DNA of 64,000 nucleotides from Limnobacter humi (GCF_024518835.1 NZ_JANIGO010000004.1:62001-126000), one strand, 5' to 3'. Shown: positions 9,310 through 18,357, counted from the first letter of the stretch. Notes: generated from the sequence alone by a model not told the origin. A program made the numbers and translations.

Positions 9310-9687
9310 ATGAAATTTCAACCAGAAGCCTTGGGTGCCGCACTGGTGGTTCAGGCGTACGACGAACAGGGTGTCGTCATCAGTGGGGTGCAATACCAGC
9401 ACAGCGTGGTGTTTGGTGTGGACCGGGCACCGCTGGCTTGGCCCAAACCTGGTGCGGAGCCCATTAACCTCGACGATGCGCAATGGTTATTGAGCCAATG
9501 TCCAGCCAGCATGGAAGTGTTGCTGCTGGGTACAGGCCCAAAGCAGGTGTTTCCACCCATTGAGGTTCGTCGCCACTTCTTGAACAAACGGTGCCCGGTC
9601 GAATTCATGGACAGCCAAGCCGCTGCCCGCACCTACAATATTCTGGTCGGCGAAGGCCGCCAGGTCGTCGCTGCCCTTCTCTTGTAA
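9310..9687 (+). CDS. Mth938-like domain protein (DUF498/NDUFAF3 family)
   Basis: A 125-residue protein with the whole Mth938-like fold, including the conserved LLLGTGPKQVFPP segment (about 80) and the C-terminal region containing AARTYNILVGEGR. The family includes the mitochondrial complex I assembly factor NDUFAF3, but the biochemical role of the bacterial members is not established. It starts at ATG 9310 and lies 8 bp before the small transporter gene, so the two are likely cotranscribed. It is diverged from the aminotransferase operon. Confidence 0.85.
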   Translation: MKFQPEALGAALVVQAYDEQGVVISGVQYQHSVVFGVDRAPLAWPKPGAEPINLDDAQWLLSQCPASMEVLLLGTGPKQVFPPIEVRRHFLNKRCPVEFMDSQAAARTYNILVGEGRQVVAALLL

Positions 9688-9695
9688 GGCCATTC

Positions 9696-10067
9696 ATGAC
9701 CGTCTATGCCTTTGGCTTGGTACTCACAGGCGTTTTGCTCAATGCAATTGCCCAGTTTCTATTGAAAATGGCTACCAATAAAGTGGGGGTGATCGAGGTG
9801 AGCAGCGCCGTCAGTTTATCGGCCCTGTCAGCGCTGTTTTTTCAATGGCCCATGATGCTCGGACTGCTGTGCTACGGTGTTTCACTGCTGGTGTGGCTCA
9901 TGGCCTTGTCGCGTGTGGACGTCACATTGGCCTACCCCATGCTGGCCATTGGTTATGTGGTCAATGCGCTGGCAGCACAGTATTACCTGGGTGAGGTTGT
10001 CAGCCTTCAACGATGGCTGGCCATCGGTATTATTCTAGTGGGCGTGGCATTGCTGGCCAGAAGCTGA
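9696..10067 (+). CDS. small EamA/SMR-type membrane transporter
   Basis: A 123-residue hydrophobic protein with four predicted transmembrane helices (about 3-20, 33-55, 60-80 and 100-120), the size of half of an EamA protein and similar to SMR efflux subunits or ArnE/ArnF-like lipid-linked sugar flippase subunits. I placed the start at ATG 9696, directly after the preceding gene; upstream in-frame residues are the antisense-like tail of the other frame. The motif LAYPMLAIGYVVNAL is typical of the family. It would have to act as an oligomer. Substrate unknown. Confidence 0.78.
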   Translation: MTVYAFGLVLTGVLLNAIAQFLLKMATNKVGVIEVSSAVSLSALSALFFQWPMMLGLLCYGVSLLVWLMALSRVDVTLAYPMLAIGYVVNALAAQYYLGEVVSLQRWLAIGIILVGVALLARS

Positions 10068-10189
10068 TTTTTCATGCCCTGGCCGCGCCGGTCACGGTCG
10101 ACACCGCAACACCTGTGGTTATACTGGGTCGGTCTTTTAAACCAACCCGCTTGATCAAACAAGCGTTCACGACAACCAGGAGTTTTGAC

Positions 10190-10657
10190 GTGTCGATTGA
10201 ACTCAACAGCAAAGTACCCGACTTCACAGCCGCCAGCACGGGCGGTGAATTCAAGCTGTCTGCCCTCAAAGGCAAATCGCTGGTTCTTTACTTTTACCCA
10301 AAAGACAACACCCCAGGCTGCACCACGGAAGGTGAAAACTTCCGCGACTTGTACGCACAGTTTGCAGCGGTGGGTTGCGACATCGTGGGCGTGTCTCGCG
10401 ACTCCCTGAAAAGCCACGAAAATTTCAAGGCCAAGATGGAATTTCCGTTTGAGCTGATCTCGGACCCGGACGAAACACTGTGCAACTTGTTTGACGTCAT
10501 GAAAATGAAAAACATGTACGGCAAACAGGTGCGCGGTGTGGAAAGAAGTACCTTTGTTATCAACAAGAAAGGTGTTTTGACCCAGGAGTGGCGCGGTGTA
10601 AAGGTACCGGGCCATGCACAAGCTGTGCTTGACTTTGTGGGCACAATGAAGGACTAA
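10190..10657 (+). CDS. bcp: thioredoxin-dependent peroxiredoxin, BCP/PrxQ type
   Basis: Reduces hydrogen peroxide and organic hydroperoxides using thioredoxin. The peroxidatic cysteine is in the motif KDNTPGCTTEG near residue 45, with the normal N-terminal PDF segment. Start chosen at GTG 10190, preceded by AGGAG at 7-8 nt; earlier in-frame codons overlap the transporter gene and look non-coding. Length 155 residues matches the family. The classic second (resolving) cysteine five residues later is absent (CTTEGENF), so this looks like a 1-Cys variant, or one using a cysteine elsewhere. Followed 66 bp later by the PhoH-like gene. Confidence 0.92.
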   Translation: MSIELNSKVPDFTAASTGGEFKLSALKGKSLVLYFYPKDNTPGCTTEGENFRDLYAQFAAVGCDIVGVSRDSLKSHENFKAKMEFPFELISDPDETLCNLFDVMKMKNMYGKQVRGVERSTFVINKKGVLTQEWRGVKVPGHAQAVLDFVGTMKD

Positions 10658-10723
10658 TACCACATGGGCGCAGGCGTGACGACCCTGCGCAAAACTAGGC
10701 TTCCCTCTCTTTTGATCGTTGAC

Positions 10724-12406
10724 ATGCCTCTGCCCAAAGAACCCAGCAAACTCGCCACCACACTGACCGACATTCCACCGATACCCGCCACCAAGGCGAA
10801 CAAGCGCGACACCAAAAAATCCGCCCTATTACAAAGCCCAGCACCTGTGGTAACGCCGGTGGGCAAGGCTCACTCGCCTGCGTTGACGCTGGCCAGCAGC
10901 AACCCTGTGGTTGCTCGCGGCGAAAAACCTGCACCCACGGCAAAACCCCCTCATACATCACTGGGTAGCCACACCAAATCGCGCAAAGGTACAGAAGTGA
11001 ACCGGTCGAAGCGACAAGTATCTGGCGCAGGGCAAAAAATTTATGTGCTCGACACCAATGTGTTGATGCACGACCCCACCTCCATGTTCCGTTTTGAAGA
11101 ACACGATGTGTTTCTTCCACTGATCACCCTGGAGGAACTGGACAACCACAAAAAGGGCATGTCTGAAGTGGCTCGCCACGCACGTCAGGTTAGCCGATCC
11201 CTCGACGCCTTGATGGAAAATGTCGAGAGCATTGAACAGGGTGTACCGCTGAACAAGCTCGGCAACACCGATGCGCTGGGCCGTCTGCTGGTGCAAACCA
11301 CCGAACTGACTGCTGAATTGCCGAAAACCCTGCCAGTGGGCAAAGCCGACAATCAAATTCTGGGTGTGGTGTTTGCACTGGCTCGTCAGCACCCAGACAA
11401 AGAAGTGGCGTTGGTGTCCAAGGACATCAACATGCGCATCAAGGCGCGGGCCCTGGGCCTGTTGGCAGAGGACTATTTCAACGATCAGGTGCTAGAAGAC
11501 CGCGACCTGCTGTACTCAGGCCACCTTGAATTGCCTGCAGACTTCTGGGAGAAAAACAGCAAGGGCATTGAAAGCTGGCAACAAGCAGGGTCGACGTACT
11601 ACCGCATCAGCGGTCCAGCCGTAAAAGACATGATGGTGAACCAGTTTGTGTACTGCGACACTGGCATGCCCCTGATTGCCCAGGTGATTGAGTTGGCTGG
11701 CCGCACGGCAGTGCTCAAAACCCTGCGTGATTTCAGCCATAACAAAAACAGCGTTTGGGGCATTACCGCCCGCAACCGTGAACAGAATTTTGCACTCAAC
11801 CTGCTGATGAATCCGGAATGCGACTTCGTCACCTTGCTGGGTCAGGCAGGCACGGGCAAAACGCTGCTGGCGCTGGCCGCTGGGCTTTCACAAGTGCTGG
11901 AGAGCAAACAGTATTCCGAAATCATCGTGACACGGGCCACCGTGCCGGTGGGCGAAGACATTGGCTTTTTGCCAGGCACGGAAGAAGAAAAAATGGCCCC
12001 CTGGATGGGCGCATTTGAGGACAATCTGGAAGTGCTGAACAAGCCCGACCCCAGCGCGGGTGATTGGGGACGGTCTGCAACTGCCGACCTCATTCGCACA
12101 AAAATCCGGATCAAATCGATGAACTTCATGCGTGGACGCACCTTCATCAACAAGTTTTTGATCATTGATGAAGCGCAAAACCTGTCGCCCAAACAAATGA
12201 AAACCCTCATCACCCGTGCTGGCCCCGGTACCAAGGTGGTGTGCCTGGGTAACCTGGCACAGATTGACACGCCTTACCTCACCGAGGGCTCATCGGGCTT
12301 GACCTATGTGGTGGACCGTTTCAAAGGTTGGCCGCATGCTGGGCATATCACGCTGCAACGCGGGGAACGTTCACGATTGGCAGACTTTGCGTCCGATAAT
12401 CTGTAA
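10724..12406 (+). CDS. PhoH-like protein with N-terminal PIN domain (PhoH2 type)
   Basis: About 560 residues: a Pro/Ala/Lys-rich low-complexity N-terminus (1-105), a PIN nuclease domain starting at IYVLDTNVLMHDP with conserved acidic residues, and a C-terminal PhoH ATPase with Walker A GQAGTGKT and the Walker B-like FLIIDEAQN. PhoH2 proteins are described as RNA helicase/ribonucleases, so a role in RNA turnover is likely. I prefer ATG 10724 (MPLPKEP, as in related betaproteobacterial proteins); ATG at 10664 would add 20 residues. Neither has a clear ribosome binding site. A strong terminator follows. Confidence 0.88.
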   Translation: MPLPKEPSKLATTLTDIPPIPATKANKRDTKKSALLQSPAPVVTPVGKAHSPALTLASSNPVVARGEKPAPTAKPPHTSLGSHTKSRKGTEVNRSKRQVSGAGQKIYVLDTNVLMHDPTSMFRFEEHDVFLPLITLEELDNHKKGMSEVARHARQVSRSLDALMENVESIEQGVPLNKLGNTDALGRLLVQTTELTAELPKTLPVGKADNQILGVVFALARQHPDKEVALVSKDINMRIKARALGLLAEDYFNDQVLEDRDLLYSGHLELPADFWEKNSKGIESWQQAGSTYYRISGPAVKDMMVNQFVYCDTGMPLIAQVIELAGRTAVLKTLRDFSHNKNSVWGITARNREQNFALNLLMNPECDFVTLLGQAGTGKTLLALAAGLSQVLESKQYSEIIVTRATVPVGEDIGFLPGTEEEKMAPWMGAFEDNLEVLNKPDPSAGDWGRSATADLIRTKIRIKSMNFMRGRTFINKFLIIDEAQNLSPKQMKTLITRAGPGTKVVCLGNLAQIDTPYLTEGSSGLTYVVDRFKGWPHAGHITLQRGERSRLADFASDNL

Positions 12407-12424
12407 CACCTCCGGACTTCACAC

Positions 12425-12452
12425 AAAAAAGGCAGCTTGGGCTGCCTTTTTT
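12425..12452. terminator. bidirectional intrinsic terminator between phoH-like gene and dnaB
   Basis: Perfect stem GGCAGC/GCTGCC with a 4-nt loop, flanked by A6 on the left and T6 on the right, so it can terminate both the plus-strand PhoH-like gene and the minus-strand dnaB. Confidence 0.92.
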
Positions 12453-12485
12453 CATGGTGCAATGCCTCGGTGGTACAGCGCCAGG

Positions 12486-13895
12486 TTATTCACTTTCGGG
12501 TTGTGGGCCAGCGTAATTTTCAAACTTGGTGTACTGCCCCAGGAAGGTCACGCGCACAGCACCAATGGGGCCGTTACGCTGCTTGCCGATGATGATTTCA
12601 GCCGTGCCTTTATCGGGCGAATCGGGGTTGTACACCTCATCCCGGTAAATGAACAGAATCACGTCCGCGTCCTGCTCAATGGCACCCGATTCCCGCAAGT
12701 CACTCATCACAGGCCGTTTGTTCGGGCGTTGCTCCAGCCCGCGGTTCAACTGCGACAGTGCAATCACCGGACACCCCAACTCTTTGGCCAAGCCTTTCAA
12801 AGACCGGGAAATTTCCGAAATTTCGGTGGCGCGGTTTTCTCCAGGCGATGAGGAACCCATCAACTGCAAGTAATCAATGATGATCAAACCCAGTTGACCG
12901 CATTGTCGCGCCAAACGGCGACAGCGGGCCCGCACTTCCATGGGTGACAATGCGGGCGTTTCGTCGATAAACAACTGCGCATTCTGCATCTTCTCCACGG
13001 CATAGGTCAGGCGTGGCCAATCCTCGTCGTTCAAACGCCCGGTACGCAGCCGGTGTTGGTCCAAACGCCCCACCGAACCCAGCAGACGCATGGCCAACTG
13101 CGTTGCCGCCATTTCCATGGAGAATACGGCCACCGCATGGCCCTCTTCCACCGCCACATGCTCACCAATGTTCAGGCTGAACGCGGTTTTACCCATGGAG
13201 GGGCGCCCTGCCACGATAATGAGGTCGCCTGGCTGAAGACCAGAAGTTTTGGCATCCAGATCGGCAAAGCCGGTTGAAATACCGGTGATGTCATCCTGAT
13301 TGTCGCGATGGTACAGCTCGTCAATCCGCTCCACGACTTTTCCCAGCACCGGTTGAAGCTCCTGAAACCCACCCGCGCCCCGCGCACCATCTTCTGCAAT
13401 CTTGAAAATCTTGCTTTCGGCTTCGTCCAGAATGGCTTTGGTGTCTTTGCCTTGGGGATTGAGCGCGGAAGTGCAAATCTCGTCTGCAATCGTGATCAAT
13501 CGGCGAAGCACAGCACGATCCCGCACAATTTCGGCATATCGACGAATGTTCGCGGCCGACGGCGTGTTGGTCGCCAAGGTGTTGAGGTAGGCCAAGCCAC
13601 CCACATCGTCGGCCTTGCCCGACGACTGCAAGGCCTCGTACACCGTAATTACGTCTGCCGGTCTGGAGTTGTCAATCAGCTTGGCAATGTGTTCAAAAAT
13701 CAGGCGGTGATCATACCGATAAAAATCGTCAGCGCGAATGACGTCGCCAATTCGATCCCAGGCCTGGTTATCCAACAACAAACCACCCACCACGGATTGC
13801 TCAGCCTCGAGCGAATGCGGTGGCACCCGCAGATTACCCAGCTCACTGGTCATGTTGGGTGGATTGGGCGACGTGTCAGACAGATAAGCGTTCAT
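12486..13895 (-). CDS. dnaB: replicative DNA helicase DnaB
   Basis: The hexameric replication-fork helicase, 469 residues. The N-terminal domain begins near VPPHSLEAEQSVVGGLLLD and the RecA-like motor has Walker A GRPSMGKT and Walker B LIIIDYLQLM; the arginine-finger region SLKGLAKELGCPVIALSQLNR is intact. ATG at 13895 is preferred over a TTG two codons upstream. The gene follows the ribosomal operon rpsF-priB-rpsR-rplI, the usual arrangement, but a hairpin with a T-run separates them. No intein or insertion is present. Confidence 0.97.
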   Translation of the reverse strand: MNAYLSDTSPNPPNMTSELGNLRVPPHSLEAEQSVVGGLLLDNQAWDRIGDVIRADDFYRYDHRLIFEHIAKLIDNSRPADVITVYEALQSSGKADDVGGLAYLNTLATNTPSAANIRRYAEIVRDRAVLRRLITIADEICTSALNPQGKDTKAILDEAESKIFKIAEDGARGAGGFQELQPVLGKVVERIDELYHRDNQDDITGISTGFADLDAKTSGLQPGDLIIVAGRPSMGKTAFSLNIGEHVAVEEGHAVAVFSMEMAATQLAMRLLGSVGRLDQHRLRTGRLNDEDWPRLTYAVEKMQNAQLFIDETPALSPMEVRARCRRLARQCGQLGLIIIDYLQLMGSSSPGENRATEISEISRSLKGLAKELGCPVIALSQLNRGLEQRPNKRPVMSDLRESGAIEQDADVILFIYRDEVYNPDSPDKGTAEIIIGKQRNGPIGAVRVTFLGQYTKFENYAGPQPESE

Positions 13896-13935
13896 GGACA
13901 ACCGTTGGGAATGGGAACTGAGACATCAGAATAAG

Positions 13936-13961
13936 AAAAGGCCACCCTGGGGTGACCTTTT
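13936..13961 (-). terminator. intrinsic terminator after rplI
   Basis: Imperfect 11-pair stem: AAAAGG then one mismatch then CACC on one arm, with a CTGG loop. The minus-strand transcript ends in CCTTTTC. It lies between the rplI stop and the dnaB start, ending the S6-L9 operon. Confidence 0.8.
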
Positions 13962-14040
13962 CAGAACTTGGGCTGGTTTCAGTATAACCGAGACCAGCCT
14001 TTGTTTTTTACCCTTGACCGTGAGGTCTAAGGTCGGTTTC

Positions 14041-14493
14041 TTAGGCAGCTTCGCCAGCCACAACCACCTTCACGTCTACAACCACATCAGGGTGCAGCGC
14101 AACGGTCACTGTGTGCTCGCCTGCAATTTTCAAGGCGCCGTTGGGCATGCGAACCTGAGCCTTGCTCACTTGCAAACCAGAAGCCAGCAACGCAGCAGAA
14201 ATGTTGTGGTTGGTCACCGAGCCGAACAATCGACCATCCACCGCGGCCTTTTCGCTCAGTTGAACCACATGGCTGGCCAACTTAACACCCAATGCTTGGG
14301 CTTCAGCCAGCTTTTCAGCGGCAGCTTTTTCCAGTTCCGCGCGGCGTGCAGCAAACTCAGCAATGGCCGATTCAGTGGCGCGCTTGGCTTTGCCATAAGG
14401 AATCAGGAAGTTGCGGGCGTAGCCGTCTTTCACGCGTACCACGTCACCCAGTTGACCCAGGTTGGGCATCTTTTCAAGAAGAATAACTTGCAT
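14041..14493 (-). CDS. rplI: 50S ribosomal protein L9 (bL9)
   Basis: Full-length 150-residue bL9: the N-terminal signature [32 protein letters not shown]-like segment, a long connecting helix (about 40-75) and a C-terminal domain ending in VVVAGEAA. It is the last gene of the rpsF-priB-rpsR-rplI operon, 18 bp after rpsR. Confidence 0.98.
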   Translation of the reverse strand: MQVILLEKMPNLGQLGDVVRVKDGYARNFLIPYGKAKRATESAIAEFAARRAELEKAAAEKLAEAQALGVKLASHVVQLSEKAAVDGRLFGSVTNHNISAALLASGLQVSKAQVRMPNGALKIAGEHTVTVALHPDVVVDVKVVVAGEAA

Positions 14494-14511
14494 GGTGTTC
14501 TCCCGTGCTGC

Positions 14512-14781
14512 TTAGTGGTTGTCGGTGTAAGGCAGCAGAGCCAGGAAGCGAGCGCGCTTGATGGCTGTGTCCAGCTGGCGCTGATAGTGCGCCTTGGTGC
14601 CTGTGATGCGAGCAGGCATGATTTTGCCGTTTTCGCTGATGAAATCTTTGAGAGTCTCGATGTCTTTGTAATCGATCTGCTCAACCTTGCCTACTGTAAA
14701 ACGGCAGAACTTCTTGCGCTTGAACAAGGGGTTCTGCTGTGGACGACGTCCTTTGCGATCATTTTTACGACCAAAAGCCAT
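14512..14781 (-). CDS. rpsR: 30S ribosomal protein S18 (bS18)
   Basis: 89-residue bS18 with the conserved core [26 protein letters not shown] and [16 protein letters not shown] at 14781 is chosen because GGAG sits 7 nt upstream; a TTG four codons earlier includes that site. S18 pairs with S6 (same operon) on the small-subunit platform. Confidence 0.98.
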   Translation of the reverse strand: MAFGRKNDRKGRRPQQNPLFKRKKFCRFTVGKVEQIDYKDIETLKDFISENGKIMPARITGTKAHYQRQLDTAIKRARFLALLPYTDNH

Positions 14782-14808
14782 AATGTTCTCCAACGGTTTA
14801 AGCCTTCT

Positions 14809-15138
14809 TCACGTGCGCACTGCGCAAACATGGAAGCGAAGACTTTTTGATGTATGCGAACGAAGAGCCATAAAACCAACCCAAACGCGCTCAACTCCCA
14901 GTGGCAAACCTTCAACTTGATGGGCCGCTGCACCCAACGCAACTGCGCGAACGGTGCAACGAACCTGTCTGGGTTTGGTGGCCTCCAGCTGAACACTGTC
15001 GTGTTCAATCTCGAAATCACACACCGGGAGCCCTGCAGGGGTGTAGCGCAGCACCGACTTCGCAATCAGCTTTGCACTCAGCGTGAATTCATTCACACCC
15101 TGGGGTTCTCGATTTTCCTGCTCTTCCTCCAAATTCAT
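14809..15138 (-). CDS. priB: primosomal replication protein N (PriB)
   Basis: Single-stranded DNA-binding OB-fold protein of 109 residues used in replication restart. The core NEFTLSAKLIAKSVLRYTPAG and VCDFEIEHDS is recognisable. The first 14 residues are an acidic tail (NLEEEQENRE) beyond the usual start; ATG at 15138 is the only good start. Position between rpsF and rpsR is the normal place for priB in beta- and gammaproteobacteria and supports the assignment. Confidence 0.9.
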   Translation of the reverse strand: MNLEEEQENREPQGVNEFTLSAKLIAKSVLRYTPAGLPVCDFEIEHDSVQLEATKPRQVRCTVRAVALGAAAHQVEGLPLGVERVWVGFMALRSHTSKSLRFHVCAVRT

Positions 15139-15161
15139 TCAGTGTGGATGCACGTCAACGA

Positions 15162-15572
15162 TTACTCGTTGTCGTCCGCATCATCGTCTGAATCGGCGCT
15201 GTCGTCACTGGCGGCTGCTGTGGCGGCGGCGGCTTTACGCTCTTGCTCGCGCTGAACTTCCTTCATCATGGGAGAAGGCGCTGTTTCAGCCTTCTTCATC
15301 TGGATGGTCAGGTGGCGCAGAACGGCGTCGTTGAATTTGAATGCGGTTTCGAGCTCTTCCAGAACAGCTTGGCTGCACTCAATGTTCAGCAGAACGTAGT
15401 GCGCCTTGGCCAGCTTCTGAATTGGGTAAGCCAGTTGACGGCGGCCCCAGTCTTCGTGACGGTGTACTTTTCCGCCGTTGGATTCGATGATTCCTCTGTA
15501 CTTCTCAACCATGGCGGGAACTTGTTCGCTCTGGTCGGGATGCACGATGAAAGCAATTTCATAGTGACGCAT
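15162..15572 (-). CDS. rpsF: 30S ribosomal protein S6 (bS6)
   Basis: 136-residue bS6: [18 protein letters not shown] at the N-terminus, then [18 protein letters not shown], and a C-terminal tail (about 110-136) that is first Ala-rich then very acidic ([15 protein letters not shown]), longer and more acidic than in E. coli, where S6 is post-translationally glutamylated at its end. ATG at 15572 follows an AGGAG motif at 6-8 nt. First gene of the S6-PriB-S18-L9 operon with its own promoter and structured leader. Confidence 0.97.
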   Translation of the reverse strand: MRHYEIAFIVHPDQSEQVPAMVEKYRGIIESNGGKVHRHEDWGRRQLAYPIQKLAKAHYVLLNIECSQAVLEELETAFKFNDAVLRHLTIQMKKAETAPSPMMKEVQREQERKAAAATAAASDDSADSDDDADDNE

Positions 15573-15588
15573 GGATAGCTCCTGTGGA

Positions 15589-15633
15589 TTTTCCAAAATT
15601 GGAAAAGCTTTCACACCCCCGTGGCATGAAAGC
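15589..15633 (-). promoter_or_regulatory. structured rpsF leader, candidate S6:S18 autoregulatory element
   Basis: The roughly 65-nt leader folds into two stem-loops on the minus strand. The first (15607-15633) has a 7-bp stem GCTTTCA/TGAAAGC with a 13-nt C/G-rich loop containing CCACGG. The second (15589-15606) is a near-perfect palindrome TTTTCCAA/TTGGAAAA ending about 10 nt before the ribosome binding site. rpsF leaders bound by the S6:S18 complex are known in many bacteria; correspondence of this loop to that motif is inferred. Confidence 0.5.
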
Positions 15634-15645
15634 AGGTAACCCAAG

Positions 15646-15674
15646 ATTATAAATCAGTTCTCAGAATGCAACAA
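15646..15674 (-). promoter_or_regulatory. sigma-70 promoter of the rpsF operon
   Basis: On the minus strand: TTGTTG (15674-15669), 17-bp spacer, perfect TATAAT (15651-15646). The predicted start is about 65 nt before the rpsF ATG. Confidence 0.75.
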
Positions 15675-15705
15675 GCCCAGAAGCCAATTTAAGCCGCTGG
15701 GCTTG
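15672..15705 (-). terminator. candidate terminator hairpin after fadD
   Basis: Perfect 9-bp inverted repeat CAAGCCCAG/CTGGGCTTG with a 16-nt loop, 24 bp past the acyl-CoA ligase stop. The tail (TTGCATT) is only weakly T-rich. Its distal arm overlaps the -35 box of the rpsF promoter. Confidence 0.5.
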
Positions 15706-15728
15706 CAGGAATTGCTTAATCGCGAAGA

Positions 15729-17411
15729 TTATTGGGCAAGTCGCTTCTTTTCCATGTCACGCAACTCCCGGCGCAGCACCTTGCCCACCGGGCTCTTGGG
15801 CAACTCTTTCATAAACTCCACATGCCGGGGAATCTTGTAAGCGGTCATGTGTTTGCGGCAATGTTCAATCATGGCCTCCGAGGTCAACTCATCGTCCTTT
15901 TTAACCACAAACAGCTTCACGGCCTCGCCGGTTTTGGAGTCAGGCACGCCGACTGCGGCAGCCTCAAACACAGCCGGGTGCAAGGTGGCCACGGCCTCAA
16001 TTTCCTTGGGATACACATTAAACCCGGAGACCAGAATCATGTCTTTCTTGCGGTCGGTGATGTAGAAATAACCGTTCTCATCCATGTAAGCAATATCGCC
16101 CGTTTTCAACCAGCCGTCTTGCGTCAGGATTTCGGCAGTCTCGCGCGGTTTGTTCCAGTAACCGCGCATCACCTGGGGGCCTTTCACGCACAACTCCCCT
16201 TCTTTGCCCACGGGCAATTCATTGAAGTCGTCATCGCGAATGGACACTTGGGTGGAAGGCACAGGCAAACCGATGGAGCCGTTGTATTCCTCATGCAGTG
16301 GATTGATGCAGACTGCGGGCGAGGCTTCGGTCAAACCATAGGCTTCCGACAGACGCGTGCCGGTGGTTTTCTTCCAACGCTCAGCCACCGAGGGCTCGAT
16401 GGCTGCCCCACCACCCAACACCAGCTTGACATGGGAAAAATCAACTTGCGCAAAAGCTGGTGCGTTCAGCAGGCCGTTGAACAACGTATTAACACCCGTT
16501 AGCGCCGTGAATGGCACTGAGGCCAGCGTTTTGACAAAAGCCTGTATATTGCGGGGGTCGGTGATTAGCAGGCAATGCCCACCCACTTTCATGAACACCA
16601 GGATGTTGGCTGTCAAGCAGAAGATGTGATACATCGGCAAAGCCGTGATGGCAATTTCCTTGCCCTCTTCAATGTCCTGATTCAACCAGCTGGAAGCCTG
16701 CTGGAGATTGGACACAATGTTGCCATGGGTCAACATGGCACCTTTGGACACCCCGGTTGTACCACCGGTGTATTGTAAAAAGGCCAGATCATCATGGGTC
16801 AAACCGACCGCGCGCAGTTCTTTGCCACGCCCCAGCGCGAGCGCCTTCCGAAAATTGATCGAACCGGACAATGTAAATTTTGGCACCAATTTTTTGATGT
16901 ACCGCACAACGATATTCAGCAGGTTCCGTTTGAAGAACCCGTGCATTTCCCCAATGGAGGTCACCACCAGGTGTTCAACCGGGGTGTTCTTGATGACCTT
17001 CTCCAGCGTGTGAGCCACGTTTTCGAAGATCACAATGACCTTGGCGCCAGAATCCCGCAGTTGGTGCTCCAGTTCGGTGGGGGTGTAAAGGGGGTTCACG
17101 TTCACCACCACAAACCCAGCTCGCAATGCGCCCAGCATGGCCACCGGGTACTGCAACATATTGGGCATCATCAGCGCAACACGATCCCCCTTACGCATAC
17201 CGGGCAATGACTGCAAGTAGGCGCCGAAATCGCGGGTCAATTCGTCCATGCGGGCATAAGTAAGCGCCGTGCCCAGGTTACTGAATGCGGTATTTCCGCC
17301 GAACTTTCGGCAAGACTCTTCAAAAATATCTCGAATGGAGCCGTATTGGCCCAAATCAACTTCCTCGGGCACGCCGGGTGGATAACTCTGGATCCATGCC
17401 TTGTCTGTCAC
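15729..17411 (-). CDS. fadD: long-chain fatty acid-CoA ligase
   Basis: 560-residue AMP-forming ligase activating long-chain fatty acids to acyl-CoA at the inner face of the membrane. The P-loop YTGGTTGVSKGA (about 215), the motif YGLTEASPAVC and the hinge YFYITDRKKDMILVSGFNVYP are all present, as is the final lysine region PKSPVGKVLRR. The start is GTG at 17411 with AGGAG 6 nt upstream. It lies 88 bp after the conserved FFLEELY-type gene and may share its transcript. It opens a region rich in acyl-lipid genes. The match to FadD is strong; chain-length preference is unknown. Confidence 0.93.
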   Translation of the reverse strand: MTDKAWIQSYPPGVPEEVDLGQYGSIRDIFEESCRKFGGNTAFSNLGTALTYARMDELTRDFGAYLQSLPGMRKGDRVALMMPNMLQYPVAMLGALRAGFVVVNVNPLYTPTELEHQLRDSGAKVIVIFENVAHTLEKVIKNTPVEHLVVTSIGEMHGFFKRNLLNIVVRYIKKLVPKFTLSGSINFRKALALGRGKELRAVGLTHDDLAFLQYTGGTTGVSKGAMLTHGNIVSNLQQASSWLNQDIEEGKEIAITALPMYHIFCLTANILVFMKVGGHCLLITDPRNIQAFVKTLASVPFTALTGVNTLFNGLLNAPAFAQVDFSHVKLVLGGGAAIEPSVAERWKKTTGTRLSEAYGLTEASPAVCINPLHEEYNGSIGLPVPSTQVSIRDDDFNELPVGKEGELCVKGPQVMRGYWNKPRETAEILTQDGWLKTGDIAYMDENGYFYITDRKKDMILVSGFNVYPKEIEAVATLHPAVFEAAAVGVPDSKTGEAVKLFVVKKDDELTSEAMIEHCRKHMTAYKIPRHVEFMKELPKSPVGKVLRRELRDMEKKRLAQ

Positions 17412-17499
17412 GGGTGTCTCCTGACGGGAACCGGCTTTTCGTTGAAACAGCCGCCGGTTTTGTGAATAAGCAAATGATGATGAATTCTAATCCACCGGC

Positions 17500-18225
17500 C
17501 TAGCCTGCGGTGGGATGAGGCTGAAAACCCTGAAGTTCGCCGTTGAATATTGCTTCCATCAACGCCAACTCGCGGTCCACGATGGTCTGAAAAAAGTCTT
17601 CAGGGCGCTTCAAACTGGCGAAAGCGGACAATCCCGCCCGCAGAAAATCGTGGAAATCTTCTAATTCAGCCTTGCGCGCCGCACCACGCGTCATGCGCAG
17701 TACAGATGACAACAAAGGCACCCGTGTGAGCTTGACCAACGATCGGCCAACCTCGGGAACCAGCAAAACCTGTTGTTGGCGAACAGTTTGCTCACCGGTA
17801 TTTCGAAACAATGTGATGTAAGTTTTTTCATCAAGCAATACTTTAGGATTAATAGTTAACTCCATCATTTTTTGAGCCAATTTTAAATCCATTTCTTCGG
17901 CCAAATGGTCCATGTAGATCACCTTGGCAAGCACTTGAACCGCCGCCTGCGGCAAGTATTTCTCGGCCTTGGGCAATACCCGCTCCACTTGTTGATCGCG
18001 GTCTTGAAGATCTCGTGGGGTGTACAGATAGTCCAGAAAGAAGCGACAGGCTGCCTGGGTGTCCTTATTATCAAGTAAATCCTGATAAGTCATTTTTAAT
18101 CGATTGTTTTGAAATGATTTTATCTCAATCAAACACCGCAACAATTCAGGATTGGCCGTGGTCATACGGCGCATTTGACGAACGGACCGTTGTAATTCCG
18201 AAGGGCTGGCAGAGGTTAAATTCAT
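17500..18225 (-). CDS. conserved protein resembling the FFLEELY-motif family
   Basis: 241 residues, no signal peptide or membrane segment. The stretch ACRFFLDYLYTPRDLQDRD (about 60-78) matches the FFLEELY...RD motif of a family of unknown function widespread in beta- and gammaproteobacteria. The rest is predicted helical. ATG at 18225 is chosen because the residues encoded upstream overlap the divergent promoter region. A block within the gene (about 17800-17910) is noticeably AT-richer than the surroundings. It precedes fadD on the same strand and is divergent from an aldehyde dehydrogenase gene. No function is proposed. Confidence 0.75.
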   Translation of the reverse strand: MNLTSASPSELQRSVRQMRRMTTANPELLRCLIEIKSFQNNRLKMTYQDLLDNKDTQAACRFFLDYLYTPRDLQDRDQQVERVLPKAEKYLPQAAVQVLAKVIYMDHLAEEMDLKLAQKMMELTINPKVLLDEKTYITLFRNTGEQTVRQQQVLLVPEVGRSLVKLTRVPLLSSVLRMTRGAARKAELEDFHDFLRAGLSAFASLKRPEDFFQTIVDRELALMEAIFNGELQGFQPHPTAG

Positions 18226-18357
18226 GAATTTCGACCGTTGAAAAGTGACATTGGGGGCAACCGCCGGTGCTGCAGCGCAACATTCAAAGCCCGTGGTCAA
18301 ACGCCCCAAAGTATGTTTACATTCGTTAATGGCAAATCCGGAGACAGAGACACAATC

